Shown here: positions 17,443-25,752 of the stretch, one piece after another
Position numbering within the stretch: the stretch's first letter is position 1
How the letters are laid out: each line of letters opens with the position of its first letter
Position numbers and translations under genes: made by a program
Assembly (NCBI RefSeq): GCF_000739815.1
Contig: NZ_BBJJ01000059.1
Span: 1 to 43,451 of the forward strand
Direction: 5' to 3'
Length of the DNA: 43,451 bases
From: Paraburkholderia mimosarum LMG 23256 = NBRC 106338
GTDB taxonomy: Bacteria > Pseudomonadota > Gammaproteobacteria > Burkholderiales > Burkholderiaceae
Notes under the pieces: generated by a model
Seen by the model: the letters and a program-made list of their open reading frames with translations, nothing else
What the model was told of the DNA's origin: nothing
The model's database searches: none

Positions 17443-18183
17443 ATGAACATCGAAGGTTCCGTAGTACTGCTAACCGGTGCGAATGGCGGCATTGGCCGCG
17501 CGTTCGTCAGCGAGTTGCTGGACCGTGGCGCATCGAAGATTTATCTCGGCGTGCGAAACCCGACCTCGGTGCAGGATCTGCTTGCCGTCTCGGACCGGCT
17601 CGTCGCCATCGAGCTGGACGTCAGCCGGCCCGACCAGGTCGCGCACGCTGCGCAGATCGCTTCCGATATCAATCTGCTGATCAACAATGCGGGGACTGCC
17701 GCTTTTTCCGGCGCACTGTCTTCGAGCGACACGATTGGCGCGCGCGCGGAGATGGAAGTGAATTATTTTGGTGTCCTCGCGCTTTCCCAGGCCCTGCGCG
17801 ATACCCCGGCATTTCGTCCGGGCGGCGCGGTCGTCAATATTCTTTCGATTCTGGCGCATGTCACGCTTCCCGTTGCCGGAACCTATTCAGCGTCGAAGGC
17901 AGCCGCATTGCATCTCACTCGTACGATGCGCGCCGAACTGAAGTCACGCGGCGTTCAAGTTCTGGCGGTCATGCCGGCACAAACCGATACGGCACTCGGC
18001 GCTCCCCTGCCCGATCCCAAGCTGACGCCGCGGGAGGTCGCTGTCGGCACACTCGACGCGCTCGCCGCAGGACACGACGAAGTCTTCCCGGGCGAACTTT
18101 CCCAGACGACGGCAAAGGCGTTCAGGGCCGACCCGGAGGGCACCCAGGCTTACCTGGCGAACCTCGTCCATGCAATTGCCTGA
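17443..18183 (+). CDS. Short-chain dehydrogenase/reductase
   Basis: The 246-residue classical SDR has the cofactor motif TGANGGIG (11-18), the structural NNAG (81-84), a catalytic serine near 135 and YSASK (Tyr148, Lys152). Asp59 in ELDV fits the adenine-binding position. A GGAG ribosome site stands before the ATG. It would oxidise or reduce an alcohol/ketone with NAD(P). It is followed after 34 bases by a second, different SDR, so the two are probably co-transcribed; the substrate is not deducible. Confidence 0.9.
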   Translation: MNIEGSVVLLTGANGGIGRAFVSELLDRGASKIYLGVRNPTSVQDLLAVSDRLVAIELDVSRPDQVAHAAQIASDINLLINNAGTAAFSGALSSSDTIGARAEMEVNYFGVLALSQALRDTPAFRPGGAVVNILSILAHVTLPVAGTYSASKAAALHLTRTMRAELKSRGVQVLAVMPAQTDTALGAPLPDPKLTPREVAVGTLDALAAGHDEVFPGELSQTTAKAFRADPEGTQAYLANLVHAIA

Positions 18184-18217
18184 AACACGCCCATTAGTCG
18201 AAACTCAAACGCATTCA

Positions 18218-19024
18218 ATGGAACAGAAAATTGTATTGATCACCGGAGCGTCCTCCGGCATCGGGGGCGCGACCGCGCGAACGCTGGCGGCGGCTGGATA
18301 CCGGGTTTTCGGCGGCGTGCGAAGACTTGATTCTGTCACCAGCGTCCCGGGCATCGAGTGGATCCAGTTGGACGTGCAGGACGAGGAGTCGGTCGCAGCC
18401 GCTGTGAGGGTGATAATCGAGCGGACTGGCCGCATCGACATCCTCGTCAACAATGCGGGCGTTTCGCTCGTCGGCCCTGTCGAGGCAACGAGCATCGCCG
18501 AGGCAGGAGCGCTTTTCGACGTGAACGTCTTCGGAGTCCTGCGCGTTGTGAGGGCAGTCTTGCCCTCGATGCGAAGCAGACGCAGTGGGCTGATCGTCAA
18601 CATAAGCTCCGTACTCGGCTTCCTGCCAGCCCCTTTCATGGGGCTTTACGCGAGCAGCAAGCACGCGCTGGAAGGGCTGTCCGAATCACTCGATCACGAG
18701 GTGAGGTCATTTGGAGTCCGGATCGTGCTGCTAGAGCCGAGCTTTACGAACACGAATCTCGATACGAACGCGACGCGGACGAAGGCGGTCATCAAGGACT
18801 ATGCCGCCGCTCTGGCATGCAGCGTCGATGCCGTGCGGCAGCAGGTGAGCAACGCCCCGCCGCCGGATGAAGTGGCGAAGAAAGTCCTCGCAATCGCGGA
18901 AGGGACGCGCCAGTTCAGACAACCCGCGGACGGACGGGCGAAGCTATTGAGCTTTTTGCGCCGCTTCGCGCCGTCCGGACAGGTCGACAAGAGTCTTAGA
19001 CGCGCTTTCGGCCTCGAAGCATGA
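18218..19024 (+). CDS. Short-chain dehydrogenase/reductase
   Basis: The 268-residue classical SDR has TGASSGIG at the N-terminus, NNAG, the NISS serine (about 130) and YASSK with Tyr144 and Lys148. The C-terminal half (PSFTNTNLD, and a basic tail LLSFLRRFAPSG) resembles oxidoreductases acting on larger hydrophobic substrates. The start at 18218 is preferred because the cofactor strand follows at once; an upstream ATG at 18170 overlaps the previous gene and adds an unlikely extension. It is last in the plus-strand run and is followed by a probable terminator at 19147-19177. Confidence 0.9.
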   Translation: MEQKIVLITGASSGIGGATARTLAAAGYRVFGGVRRLDSVTSVPGIEWIQLDVQDEESVAAAVRVIIERTGRIDILVNNAGVSLVGPVEATSIAEAGALFDVNVFGVLRVVRAVLPSMRSRRSGLIVNISSVLGFLPAPFMGLYASSKHALEGLSESLDHEVRSFGVRIVLLEPSFTNTNLDTNATRTKAVIKDYAAALACSVDAVRQQVSNAPPPDEVAKKVLAIAEGTRQFRQPADGRAKLLSFLRRFAPSGQVDKSLRRAFGLEA

Positions 19025-19370
19025 GGGGATGACAAGGCGTTTGCGCAAGGCGAAAGTCGCTTCGACTGCCCTGCCTGAATGGATAAACGGGCGATGTCGC
19101 GGCGCACGGAACAGGTTGCTTCCCGTGGCGCCGCGCCCCTCGGTCTCCAGATCCGTTGCCCGATCTGCGGTTTTTTTGCCCGCCGTGAGCATCACGGGCG
19201 CAGATACCAACCGTCTGGACACCGGTTTTTGCGCAATCGACCTATGTGCGAGGCGCGGTTCGCGGTAGACCGTTAGTCGCGTTTCTCAGCCGGACTGCCG
19301 TCACCGTCGCGTGCGGCCCTTCGGTATGGAAAGGGTCGACATGATGCCGCGCATCGACGACACCGCGCAT
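19025..19370. other. Convergent intergenic gap of about 345 bases
   Basis: This lies between the plus-strand SDR and the minus-strand ATPase. It holds a terminator-like hairpin with seven T (19147-19177). A second near-perfect hairpin, CCGTGA-gca-TCACGG, follows soon after. No gene was recognised; a short frame with a CPICG motif at 19079-19276 has no other support. Confidence 0.5.
19147..19177 (+). terminator. Probable Rho-independent terminator after the SDR genes
   Basis: CAGATC (19148-19153) pairs with GATCTG (19162-19167) across an eight-base loop, with outer C/G pairs, and is followed by CGG and seven T at 19171-19177. It lies about 120 bases after the last SDR gene. Confidence 0.6.
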
Positions 19371-20495
19371 TCAGGCCCGCACATCCCTACGGCGACGCAC
19401 CCACTCAGCGAATGCTTCATCCTCGATGCGGTAGTCACCGATAGCTAGTCTCGTAACGATATTGTGAGACTGGAGCCGGCGTAAGGCATGGGCAGCCGTG
19501 TTCTTCGTGGCCCGCTTTCCGGTTAGTGCTGTGAGCCGCGCCAGACCTGAGGCACCGTGGATATCCCCTTCCCCACGCGCGAGCATGGTCACGATTGCCT
19601 GGTCCGCGGGATTCAACTCGGTCCACTGACGCAGAAAGTGTTCGTCCGAAAATACCGACGTTCTCGTATGCGCAAGCGCCGCCTCGTCGCCCTGGAGCTG
19701 GTAGAGCATGTACCGCTCGACGAACCGCTTGAAGAACTCGGGCGTTCGATGCAGTTCTTCGAACGCGTGCATGCCCTGCTCCAGTGTCAGCCTGTGACGG
19801 GCCATGCTGTTGAGCAGCTTCACCGTGAACGCGACGAATTCTTCGCCAAGCAAGGGAAACGGCTCCAGCGCCGCCCAGTTGTAGAACGGCTCGGAGGCCC
19901 GGGCAAACATCTCACGCAGTGTCGTCTCCGAACTCCCTGCAAAGATCACCTTGATGCGATCCTTGCGAACGTCGAGTGCCGCGCGCAATGCATGCGCGAA
20001 ATCGCTGTGGTCCGCAAGAGCGAGAACCTGCGCCTCGTCAATGACGAGGAGCAGCGGCCGTTTTTGTTTGTCGAGCTGGCGGAGCACCTCGCGTAGCGCC
20101 ACTGCGCTGTCGCCTGCCGCGCCGAGTTCGGCTTCGAGGGAACCCTCCGCTCCCGCGATCCGGGCGGTCGCCTTCAGCTTCCTCACCGGACTACCGAGCT
20201 TCGCGAGCACCGCCCGCACACCCTGGGGTTCGAGCGCTTCTGCAAGTGCGCTGACCAGGGCCTCGTCCGGCGCGGAACGTTTGTCCCAAAGGTTCGTATA
20301 CGCTACGAGGTAGTTTCTCTCTGCCGCGGCTGGCAACAGGTCCCGGCGGAGGAATTCGGTCTTTCCCATGCGCCGGCGTGCAAATAGCCCGCGAGCAGAC
20401 GAAAGCTTCAGGTCGAAGGCCTGGAGATAGGCAGCAGCGAGGTCTGGCCGGGGAAAATGCCAAGGGTCCGGCTGCAAGGTTTCAAGTGGTATCAT
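19371..20495 (-). CDS. AAA/STAND-like ATPase with C-terminal winged-helix region
   Basis: The 374-residue protein has a Walker A-like loop ARRRMGKTE (Lys45), a Walker B LLLVIDEAQ (Asp153, Glu154), a sensor-like FAGSSETT and a C-terminal segment from about 290. That segment reads like a winged helix (GASGLARLTALTGKRATKNTAAHALRR in outline). Such ORC/Cdc6-like or archaeal-type ATPases often serve in DNA-linked or defence roles, but no partner gene is adjacent and the function is unknown. No ribosome site precedes the ATG. The leader contains four TGATAC/GTATCA elements, the first overlapping the start codon, suggesting tight autoregulation. Confidence 0.85.
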   Translation of the reverse strand: MIPLETLQPDPWHFPRPDLAAAYLQAFDLKLSSARGLFARRRMGKTEFLRRDLLPAAAERNYLVAYTNLWDKRSAPDEALVSALAEALEPQGVRAVLAKLGSPVRKLKATARIAGAEGSLEAELGAAGDSAVALREVLRQLDKQKRPLLLVIDEAQVLALADHSDFAHALRAALDVRKDRIKVIFAGSSETTLREMFARASEPFYNWAALEPFPLLGEEFVAFTVKLLNSMARHRLTLEQGMHAFEELHRTPEFFKRFVERYMLYQLQGDEAALAHTRTSVFSDEHFLRQWTELNPADQAIVTMLARGEGDIHGASGLARLTALTGKRATKNTAAHALRRLQSHNIVTRLAIGDYRIEDEAFAEWVRRRRDVRA

Positions 20496-20558
20496 CGATT
20501 ACGATCAGTATCAAATCGCATGATACCGGATGATACTGCAGTGGGATGCCCAGCGCAA
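20489..20558 (-). promoter_or_regulatory. ATPase promoter with four TGATAC half-sites
   Basis: On the minus strand TTGCGC (plus 20553-20558) and TATCAT (20530-20535) are 17 bases apart. GTATCA occurs at 20489-20494 and 20508-20513; TGATAC occurs at 20521-20526 and 20531-20536. The middle two form an inverted repeat with a seven-base spacer. The elements span the -10 to the start codon, a typical repressor position. Confidence 0.5.
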
Positions 20559-20745
20559 ACCAGAAGTATCCGGTAGCCGACCTGATGCCCACGAGTCCTG
20601 GTGCCAGTCGATTGAACCCCCGAAGTCGCGAACGCGCTGCAACAAGGCTACTGACGCGCAGCCGCGGGGCGGCCCTGATACGCAATGCGTCGACGTCGTT
20701 CCTGTTGTGCGCGGTAGAACAGCAGCGTACTGCCAGGCCGCAGAT

Positions 20746-21726
20746 TCAGTTAAACGGCACAACCAGCTGGCCAGTTACGGATGTATACCGGTACCCATCT
20801 CCGCCGCTAGAGAATCCAGACGTGTGGTTGTTGGTCGTTTCGACCGCCACCTGCCACTGCATTTTCCGGCTGCGATGATTCTGCAGACCGATGCGTGCAC
20901 CCCAGATGCCGGTACCGCCGCTCTCCGTATTCTGGCGGCCAGCGTCGGCGCTCACAAAAAATACCGCCTTGTCGCTCAGTGCGGCTCGCCACGAAAAACC
21001 ACCCGAGACCTCTCCGAGCCAACGCGGCGAATAGTAGTTGCCCAGACCCGGATCAGTGTCGTAGTAGTGCCGGGTCTTGATATAAGCGTTGACCCCGCTG
21101 TTCTGCACGAGTTCGTAGCTCCAGCGCGTGCGCAGGAAAGGTCTGGTGTTGTGATCCGAGAACCACATGGCGCCTGCAACCGCGCCCACTGTGAATCTCG
21201 GGGTGAACTGGTGGTCCAGCACCAGCGCGAGACTGTCGTACGTCAGTCCTTTTTCGATACCCTTGATCGAATCGACAACGTCGCGCTCCGCGCTCACCCC
21301 GAGCGACGTGGCGGACGTGACATGACGCATGAAATCTAGCGCACCCGTAGGCGTCGTGTGACCGTCAGTGTCCATGACCCCGACGCGGGCCGACAGGGTT
21401 TGCTGCGCATCGGCGGACCGGTATTGTCCGAACAGGCCGCGCCCGCGGGCCGACCAGTCGGGCGCACCGTAGTAGGTGACGCCACCACCTAGTCCCCAGC
21501 CGTTCGAGAACAGGTAGCCAAGATAACCGCGCGCCTCCCGGAAGTGATCGCTGTCGTTGCTGAACAGGGCGTCTCCAGTGATCGCGCTATGCGTTGCCTG
21601 CCTATCCGCCGACTGCCCGAAAGCGGCGGAGACGGCGCCGATGGCCAGTGCGCCGGCGAGGCCGACTCTTAGCCAGGGCGCGGGTGTGCTGAGGGAGCGG
21701 CTTGCTTGCATGAATAAATTACCCAT
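20746..21726 (-). CDS. Outer-membrane beta-barrel protein, partner of the glycosyltransferase
   Basis: The 326-residue protein has an N-terminal signal peptide ending near AAFGQS. A series of amphipathic strands rich in aromatic and glycine residues follows (GYLGYLFSNGWGLGGGVTYYG, WSYELVQNSGVNAYIKTRHYY in outline), and it ends in a hydrophobic strand VTGQLVVPFN with a terminal polar residue after Phe. This pattern fits an outer-membrane barrel. It starts 13 bases after the glycosyltransferase stop, so the two are one transcription unit; a role in polysaccharide export is inferred. It lacks the TPR region of PgaA or BcsC. ATG 21711 is an alternative start; neither has a strong ribosome site. 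Confidence 0.7.
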   Translation of the reverse strand: MGNLFMQASRSLSTPAPWLRVGLAGALAIGAVSAAFGQSADRQATHSAITGDALFSNDSDHFREARGYLGYLFSNGWGLGGGVTYYGAPDWSARGRGLFGQYRSADAQQTLSARVGVMDTDGHTTPTGALDFMRHVTSATSLGVSAERDVVDSIKGIEKGLTYDSLALVLDHQFTPRFTVGAVAGAMWFSDHNTRPFLRTRWSYELVQNSGVNAYIKTRHYYDTDPGLGNYYSPRWLGEVSGGFSWRAALSDKAVFFVSADAGRQNTESGGTGIWGARIGLQNHRSRKMQWQVAVETTNNHTSGFSSGGDGYRYTSVTGQLVVPFN

Positions 21727-21739
21727 TTCGATTCAGTTG

Positions 21740-23125
21740 CTACTTGGTGCCCCAACGCTTGCCGCGCGTGACAAATTCCTGCACATAGCCCACTACACAG
21801 GCGGGTTGCAAGACGACGCCGTAAAAGAGGCTATAAAAGATGAATCCGAAGGCGTTGCGGCGCACCTTCAAGCCCTGTGCCGAGAACATCCCCGCCTGTA
21901 TGCGGAACATGATCCAGTTGACGAGCATGGCCATCGGCAGCACCAGAAGCGTCATGGGGCCCGCTATCCAGTAGATGCCGAACAGCGCGAGCACCAGCCC
22001 GGGAACAAAGGCGAGCGTGTAGACCAGATCCATGTAGGGGAACAAGAGATTCCACCAAATGAACAACGTGCTCATGCGGGGGTGGAACAAAAGCTGCCAG
22101 TGCACCTTGAACGCTTCCATCAGGCCGCGGGACCAGCGCTGTCTCTGTCGAATGAACTGGCGCCACGTCGTGGGCGCGTTCGTGAAAAGACAGGCGTTTT
22201 CGGCGTAGCCAACCCGATAACCGAGCTTCAGAATTGCCCAGGTCAGCACAATGTCTTCGCCTACCGCGCCCGGCCACCCACCGACCTCGCGAAGAACGGC
22301 GGTGTCGTACACCGAAAATGCGCCCTGCGCGACAAGGGTGCCCTGGTAAAGGCTTTGCAGACGCTTCACGGACGCGATGCCGTGGAAATAATCCCATTCC
22401 TGAATTCGCGTGACGAGGTTGGCTCGCGAATTGCGCACCAGCACCGCTCCCGCGACTGCCCGCGTGTTTGGCGGGTCGTTCTGGTAACGGCGAATCAGGT
22501 TTTCGAGAGCATTGCGGTACAGGTATGAATCGCCGTCGACAGTGACCGTCAGGCCGTGGCGCACGCGCTCAAGCCCCGCGTTGAGCGCGCGCGCCTTGCC
22601 GACATTTTTCGGCATGTGAATGACTTCCAGCCATGGATATTCGAGTCCGTCCAACTGGTGCGCCGTGCCATCTGTCGAGCCGTCGTTGATCACAATCACC
22701 TGCAGTGGCCCCGCATACTCCTGCCGTGCAATGCTCTCGATGGTTTGGGCGATGGATTCTTCCTCGTTATAGGCGGCGACCAGAATGCTGAGTCCCGGCA
22801 GTGGCTCATGGGTTGTGCGAAGCCGGGGCCGGCGATCCAGCAACAGGCTCGACAGCAAGAACGCGTTCATTCCCCCTGGCAAAATCGCGATGCCGTACAC
22901 GATCAGGTGGGCGCACACTGCCCCCAACTGGATACTCATCTCCCTCAGCCATCCCTGCGCAAGAAGGCACGACACCGCGGACCATAGCAGCGCGAGCGCA
23001 AAAGACAGCGCGAATTTGTACTTGACTGGAAGATACAGGCGCGACCTGTGATCCAACGGAAGGGATGCCGGATCCACCTGGCTGGGTGGAGGGCTTCTAT
23101 CGACGGATTGAATACGGTTCGTCAC
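21740..23125 (-). CDS. Membrane processive family-2 glycosyltransferase (PgaC/hyaluronan-synthase-like)
   Basis: The 461-residue protein has two N-terminal membrane helices (about 40-60 and 70-95), a GT-A domain and three to four C-terminal helices (about 345-445). Signature residues of processive beta-glycosyltransferases are visible: VAAYNEEESI, DGS, the metal-binding VDGDSY (197-199), VGEDIVLTW with the catalytic base Asp291, and QRQRW (327-331) with the following SRG. Such enzymes make and export beta-linked polysaccharides such as poly-N-acetylglucosamine. There is no PgaB deacetylase or PgaD-like gene nearby, only the barrel gene after it. The start is a GTG at 23125 without a clear ribosome site, so the N-terminus is uncertain. 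Confidence 0.9.
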   Translation of the reverse strand: MTNRIQSVDRSPPPSQVDPASLPLDHRSRLYLPVKYKFALSFALALLWSAVSCLLAQGWLREMSIQLGAVCAHLIVYGIAILPGGMNAFLLSSLLLDRRPRLRTTHEPLPGLSILVAAYNEEESIAQTIESIARQEYAGPLQVIVINDGSTDGTAHQLDGLEYPWLEVIHMPKNVGKARALNAGLERVRHGLTVTVDGDSYLYRNALENLIRRYQNDPPNTRAVAGAVLVRNSRANLVTRIQEWDYFHGIASVKRLQSLYQGTLVAQGAFSVYDTAVLREVGGWPGAVGEDIVLTWAILKLGYRVGYAENACLFTNAPTTWRQFIRQRQRWSRGLMEAFKVHWQLLFHPRMSTLFIWWNLLFPYMDLVYTLAFVPGLVLALFGIYWIAGPMTLLVLPMAMLVNWIMFRIQAGMFSAQGLKVRRNAFGFIFYSLFYGVVLQPACVVGYVQEFVTRGKRWGTK

Positions 23126-23923
23126 TTTGAGACAGTCATGGAAGTTGAGATGCTTATTACTGAATACCAGATAGGGGTACTAAGTAGATGCAGTCGTTCT
23201 GCCTGTCGGACCCGGTGTCCGCCGACGCATCTAAAGCTGGCTGGAAGATTGGGGCGTGCGGCGACGCACGCGCAAGCGTGGAGCGGCAGTACGGCTTGCC
23301 GTCGTGAGCGAAAAGATTTGACCGAGCACCCGCTTCTGCTCGTCATGAGTAGGCAGCACTGACACTTCGTTTCCCCGGTATTGCTGTTGCGCCCACTGTT
23401 GACTTTTCTTTGCCAGCGGACGTTCTATTTTTGTTCAGCTCGGCGCGGTAAAGCTTAAGAGGCCGCAGTCTGTTCTTATTCGTTCTTCTGAAATGCCTTG
23501 ACGCTCCCGTTGACGTGGGAGCTTCGATTTTCCGCGGCTAGGGACTGAAAAGTCTCGCTATTTCATTGCGATTCCGGGTTCTGCTGGCCGCCTTTTAGAA
23601 AATAGGCTGACGAAATGCTAACCAAATGTCCGGGTGGCGGCAACAGATTTTTGTTCTTCGCAACACTGCGCAACTGCGCATACGTTTGCGCAAACATTTG
23701 CGCCTTCTCGCAAATTTGGGGGCGACTGAATGCGATCTTTTCTCCATGTTAAACATCGAGGGATCTCATTCAGATAACGGACGAAAGGCGGGGTCTTCCC
23801 GGTCACGCTGCGGAGATGCTCGCACGAGACCAGGTCATTCAGGCGCGGCCTGAATCGTGGGCGGTCAGCGCCGGACCGGCGTCGGACGCGGACTTCTACC
23901 CTTACAAATAATGCTAAAGATCA
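23126..23923. other. Long AT-richer regulatory gap of about 800 bases
   Basis: No gene is supported. The segment is visibly richer in A/T than its neighbours. It contains a hairpin GCTCCC (23503-23508) with GGGAGC (23517-23522), and a cluster of TGCGCA elements at 23667-23704 that includes the perfect palindrome GTTTGCGCAAAC (23684-23695). It lies upstream of the glycosyltransferase operon and downstream of the GntR gene, so it probably holds the polysaccharide promoter and its control sites. Confidence 0.5.
23667..23704. promoter_or_regulatory. Cluster of TGCGCA repeats with a 12-base palindrome
   Basis: TGCGCA occurs at 23667-23672, 23675-23680 and 23687-23692, and TGCGCC at 23699-23704, with starts 8, 12 and 12 bases apart. 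The third copy is the centre of the perfect palindrome GTTTGCGCAAAC. This looks like a multi-site operator. The protein that binds it is unknown. Confidence 0.4.
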
Positions 23924-24640
23924 CTAACCAGCCCGACGCCACAAAGCCTGCTCGTGCCCCTCCGCCAGCAATCCGCGCGCAATCTCGGCCACCCTGGCCA
24001 CGTGCGCAATCGCAGCGTCGCGCGCGCCTGCCGTGTCTCGCGCCTCGATGGCGCTCAGGATCTGGCGCATCTCGTTCACAGCCTGGCAGCCGCGGTCGTC
24101 GGAAGCAATCGTGAGTGCTCTAAGCCTGTTGATGCGCGCCGTCAACGACTGCACGATCTCCCACGCCACCTGTTTCTTGCCGCCCATGAACATGCGCTCG
24201 TAGAAAGCGGACGTGAGCGCTCTCACGGCCTGATGATCCTGTGTCGCAAAGGCCTGCTGGATCTGGTCGATCACGCCTGCGAGATCGGCAATGACAGACT
24301 CGTCGGCATGCTGCGCGCAGGCCATGGCCGCCTCCCCTTCGAACAGCGCGCGTATTTCGTAAATCTCTGCCGCCGTTTCGGAGTCGAGCACGGCGACAAT
24401 CGGCCCCTGGTTCGGTATCGAATCGACGAGGCCCTCCGTTTCCAGGTGCCGCAGAACTTCGCGCACGACAGTGCGGCTCACGCCGAAAATCTCGCACAGC
24501 GAGCGCTCGACCAGTCGCTCGCCAGGATGAAAATGCGCCTCGAGAATGGCCGTGCGCATTTTCTCGAGGGCGAGTTCCCGCAGGGTGGCGGTCGGGCGCT
24601 GGACCTTCAGCGATGGGAGTGCGTCGCTCATGGCAGTCAT
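23924..24640 (-). CDS. GntR-family (FCD) transcriptional regulator, copy 1
   Basis: The 238-residue protein has an N-terminal winged helix-turn-helix (about 15-80), with LCEIFGVSRTVVREVLRHLETEGLV as the recognition helix region, followed by a helical FCD effector domain (about 90-225). It is last in the importer operon: its ATG at 24640 lies just two bases below the end of the ATPase gene. An ATG at 24631 is an alternative. The recognition helix is almost identical to that of the second GntR (30691-31377). Both probably bind the ATGGNATNCCAT sites found in this block and respond to the imported compound or a metabolite. Confidence 0.92.
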   Translation of the reverse strand: MTAMSDALPSLKVQRPTATLRELALEKMRTAILEAHFHPGERLVERSLCEIFGVSRTVVREVLRHLETEGLVDSIPNQGPIVAVLDSETAAEIYEIRALFEGEAAMACAQHADESVIADLAGVIDQIQQAFATQDHQAVRALTSAFYERMFMGGKKQVAWEIVQSLTARINRLRALTIASDDRGCQAVNEMRQILSAIEARDTAGARDAAIAHVARVAEIARGLLAEGHEQALWRRAG

Positions 24641-24642
24641 GC

Positions 24643-25740
24643 TCACGCTTGCGCAAAGAGGCGCACGTCCCGCGCATCCCAGTCGACGAACGCCTGCGCG
24701 CCGATCGTGATCCCGCTGTCGTGGCGATGCGCCGCCGGCATGCGAATCGAAATCTCCTGCTGCCAGGGTGTGGCCACGGCGTAGTGCATCGCGTCGCCGA
24801 GATACGTGATATCGCGCACGGTCACGGGCAAACCGCTCGCGGCCCTCGCACCGCTCGCGCCTTGCAACGCGCTGATGCGCATCTGTTCGGGGCGAATCAT
24901 GAGCGTGCCCTCGTCGCCGGCGGCGAGTGTCGGCGTGAAGGCGTCCGAGGCGATCTCGTGGCCGTTGGGAAACACGCCGTTCATTTGGCCGCCGCCGTTC
25001 TTCGTCACCCTCACCGGCAGGAAATTCGAATTGCCGATGAAGCTCGCGACGAAACGCGACGCCGGATTCCCATAGAGTTCCTCGCCGGTGCCGACCTGCT
25101 CGATGCGGCCCTTGTTGAACACGGCGATGCGGTCCGAGAGGCGCAGCGCTTCTTCCTGGTCGTGCGTGACGTACAGGATCGTCACGCCGGTCTCCTGGTG
25201 AATGCGGCGCAGTTCGAGCTGGATTTCCTCGCGCAGCTTCTTGTCGAGCGCGGAAAGCGGCTCGTCCATCAGCAGCACGGGCGGATCGTAGGCGAGCGCG
25301 CGTGCAATGGCGACACGCTGCTGCTGGCCGCCCGAGAGCTGCGCGGGCATGCGGTCGCGGCACTCTGAAAGATGCACGAGCTTCAGCATCTTCTCCACTT
25401 TCGCCTTGATCTCCGCGTCGGGGCGGCGGCGCACGCGCAACGGGAACGCCACGTTCTCGCCCACCGTGAGATGCGGGAACAGCGTATAGCGCTGAAACAC
25501 CATGCCGATGTTGCGCTTGTTGGGTGTCACCGAAAGCAGCGGCTTGCCGTCGAGCAGCACGCGCCCCTCGGTAGGCTCCTGGAAGCCCGCGACGATATAC
25601 AGCGTCGTGCTCTTGCCCGAGCCGGACGGCCCGAGGAACGTCATGAATTCGCCTTTGCGGACGTCGAGCGACACCTGGTCGATCGCGACGACATCGTCAT
25701 AGGTCTTGCGCAGACGCTGGATTTGCAGAAATGCAGTCAT
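24643..25740 (-). CDS. ABC transporter ATP-binding protein (PotA-like)
   Basis: The 365-residue protein has Walker A GPSGSGKST (about 38-46), a Q-loop in GMVFQRYTLFPHLTV, the signature LSGGQQQR, Walker B LLMDEPLSALD and the switch histidine in YVTHDQEEA. A C-terminal TOBE domain (about 245-360) follows. This is the usual form of ATPases of polyamine/iron/thiamine-type (CUT1-like) importers. It lies 12 bases after the PotC-like permease and energises uptake with the two permeases and binding protein upstream. The substrate is not identifiable from the ATPase. Confidence 0.95.
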   Translation of the reverse strand: MTAFLQIQRLRKTYDDVVAIDQVSLDVRKGEFMTFLGPSGSGKSTTLYIVAGFQEPTEGRVLLDGKPLLSVTPNKRNIGMVFQRYTLFPHLTVGENVAFPLRVRRRPDAEIKAKVEKMLKLVHLSECRDRMPAQLSGGQQQRVAIARALAYDPPVLLMDEPLSALDKKLREEIQLELRRIHQETGVTILYVTHDQEEALRLSDRIAVFNKGRIEQVGTGEELYGNPASRFVASFIGNSNFLPVRVTKNGGGQMNGVFPNGHEIASDAFTPTLAAGDEGTLMIRPEQMRISALQGASGARAASGLPVTVRDITYLGDAMHYAVATPWQQEISIRMPAAHRHDSGITIGAQAFVDWDARDVRLFAQA

Positions 25741-25752
25741 GGCTTGTTTACC

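Noticed and set aside
19079..19276. Short frame with CPICG resembling a zinc knuckle
   Set aside because: Only one motif, overlaps a probable terminator, and has no neighbour support.
23503..23522. Hairpin GCTCCC/GGGAGC as a terminator
   Set aside because: Only a short mixed T stretch follows and no plus-strand gene ends upstream.
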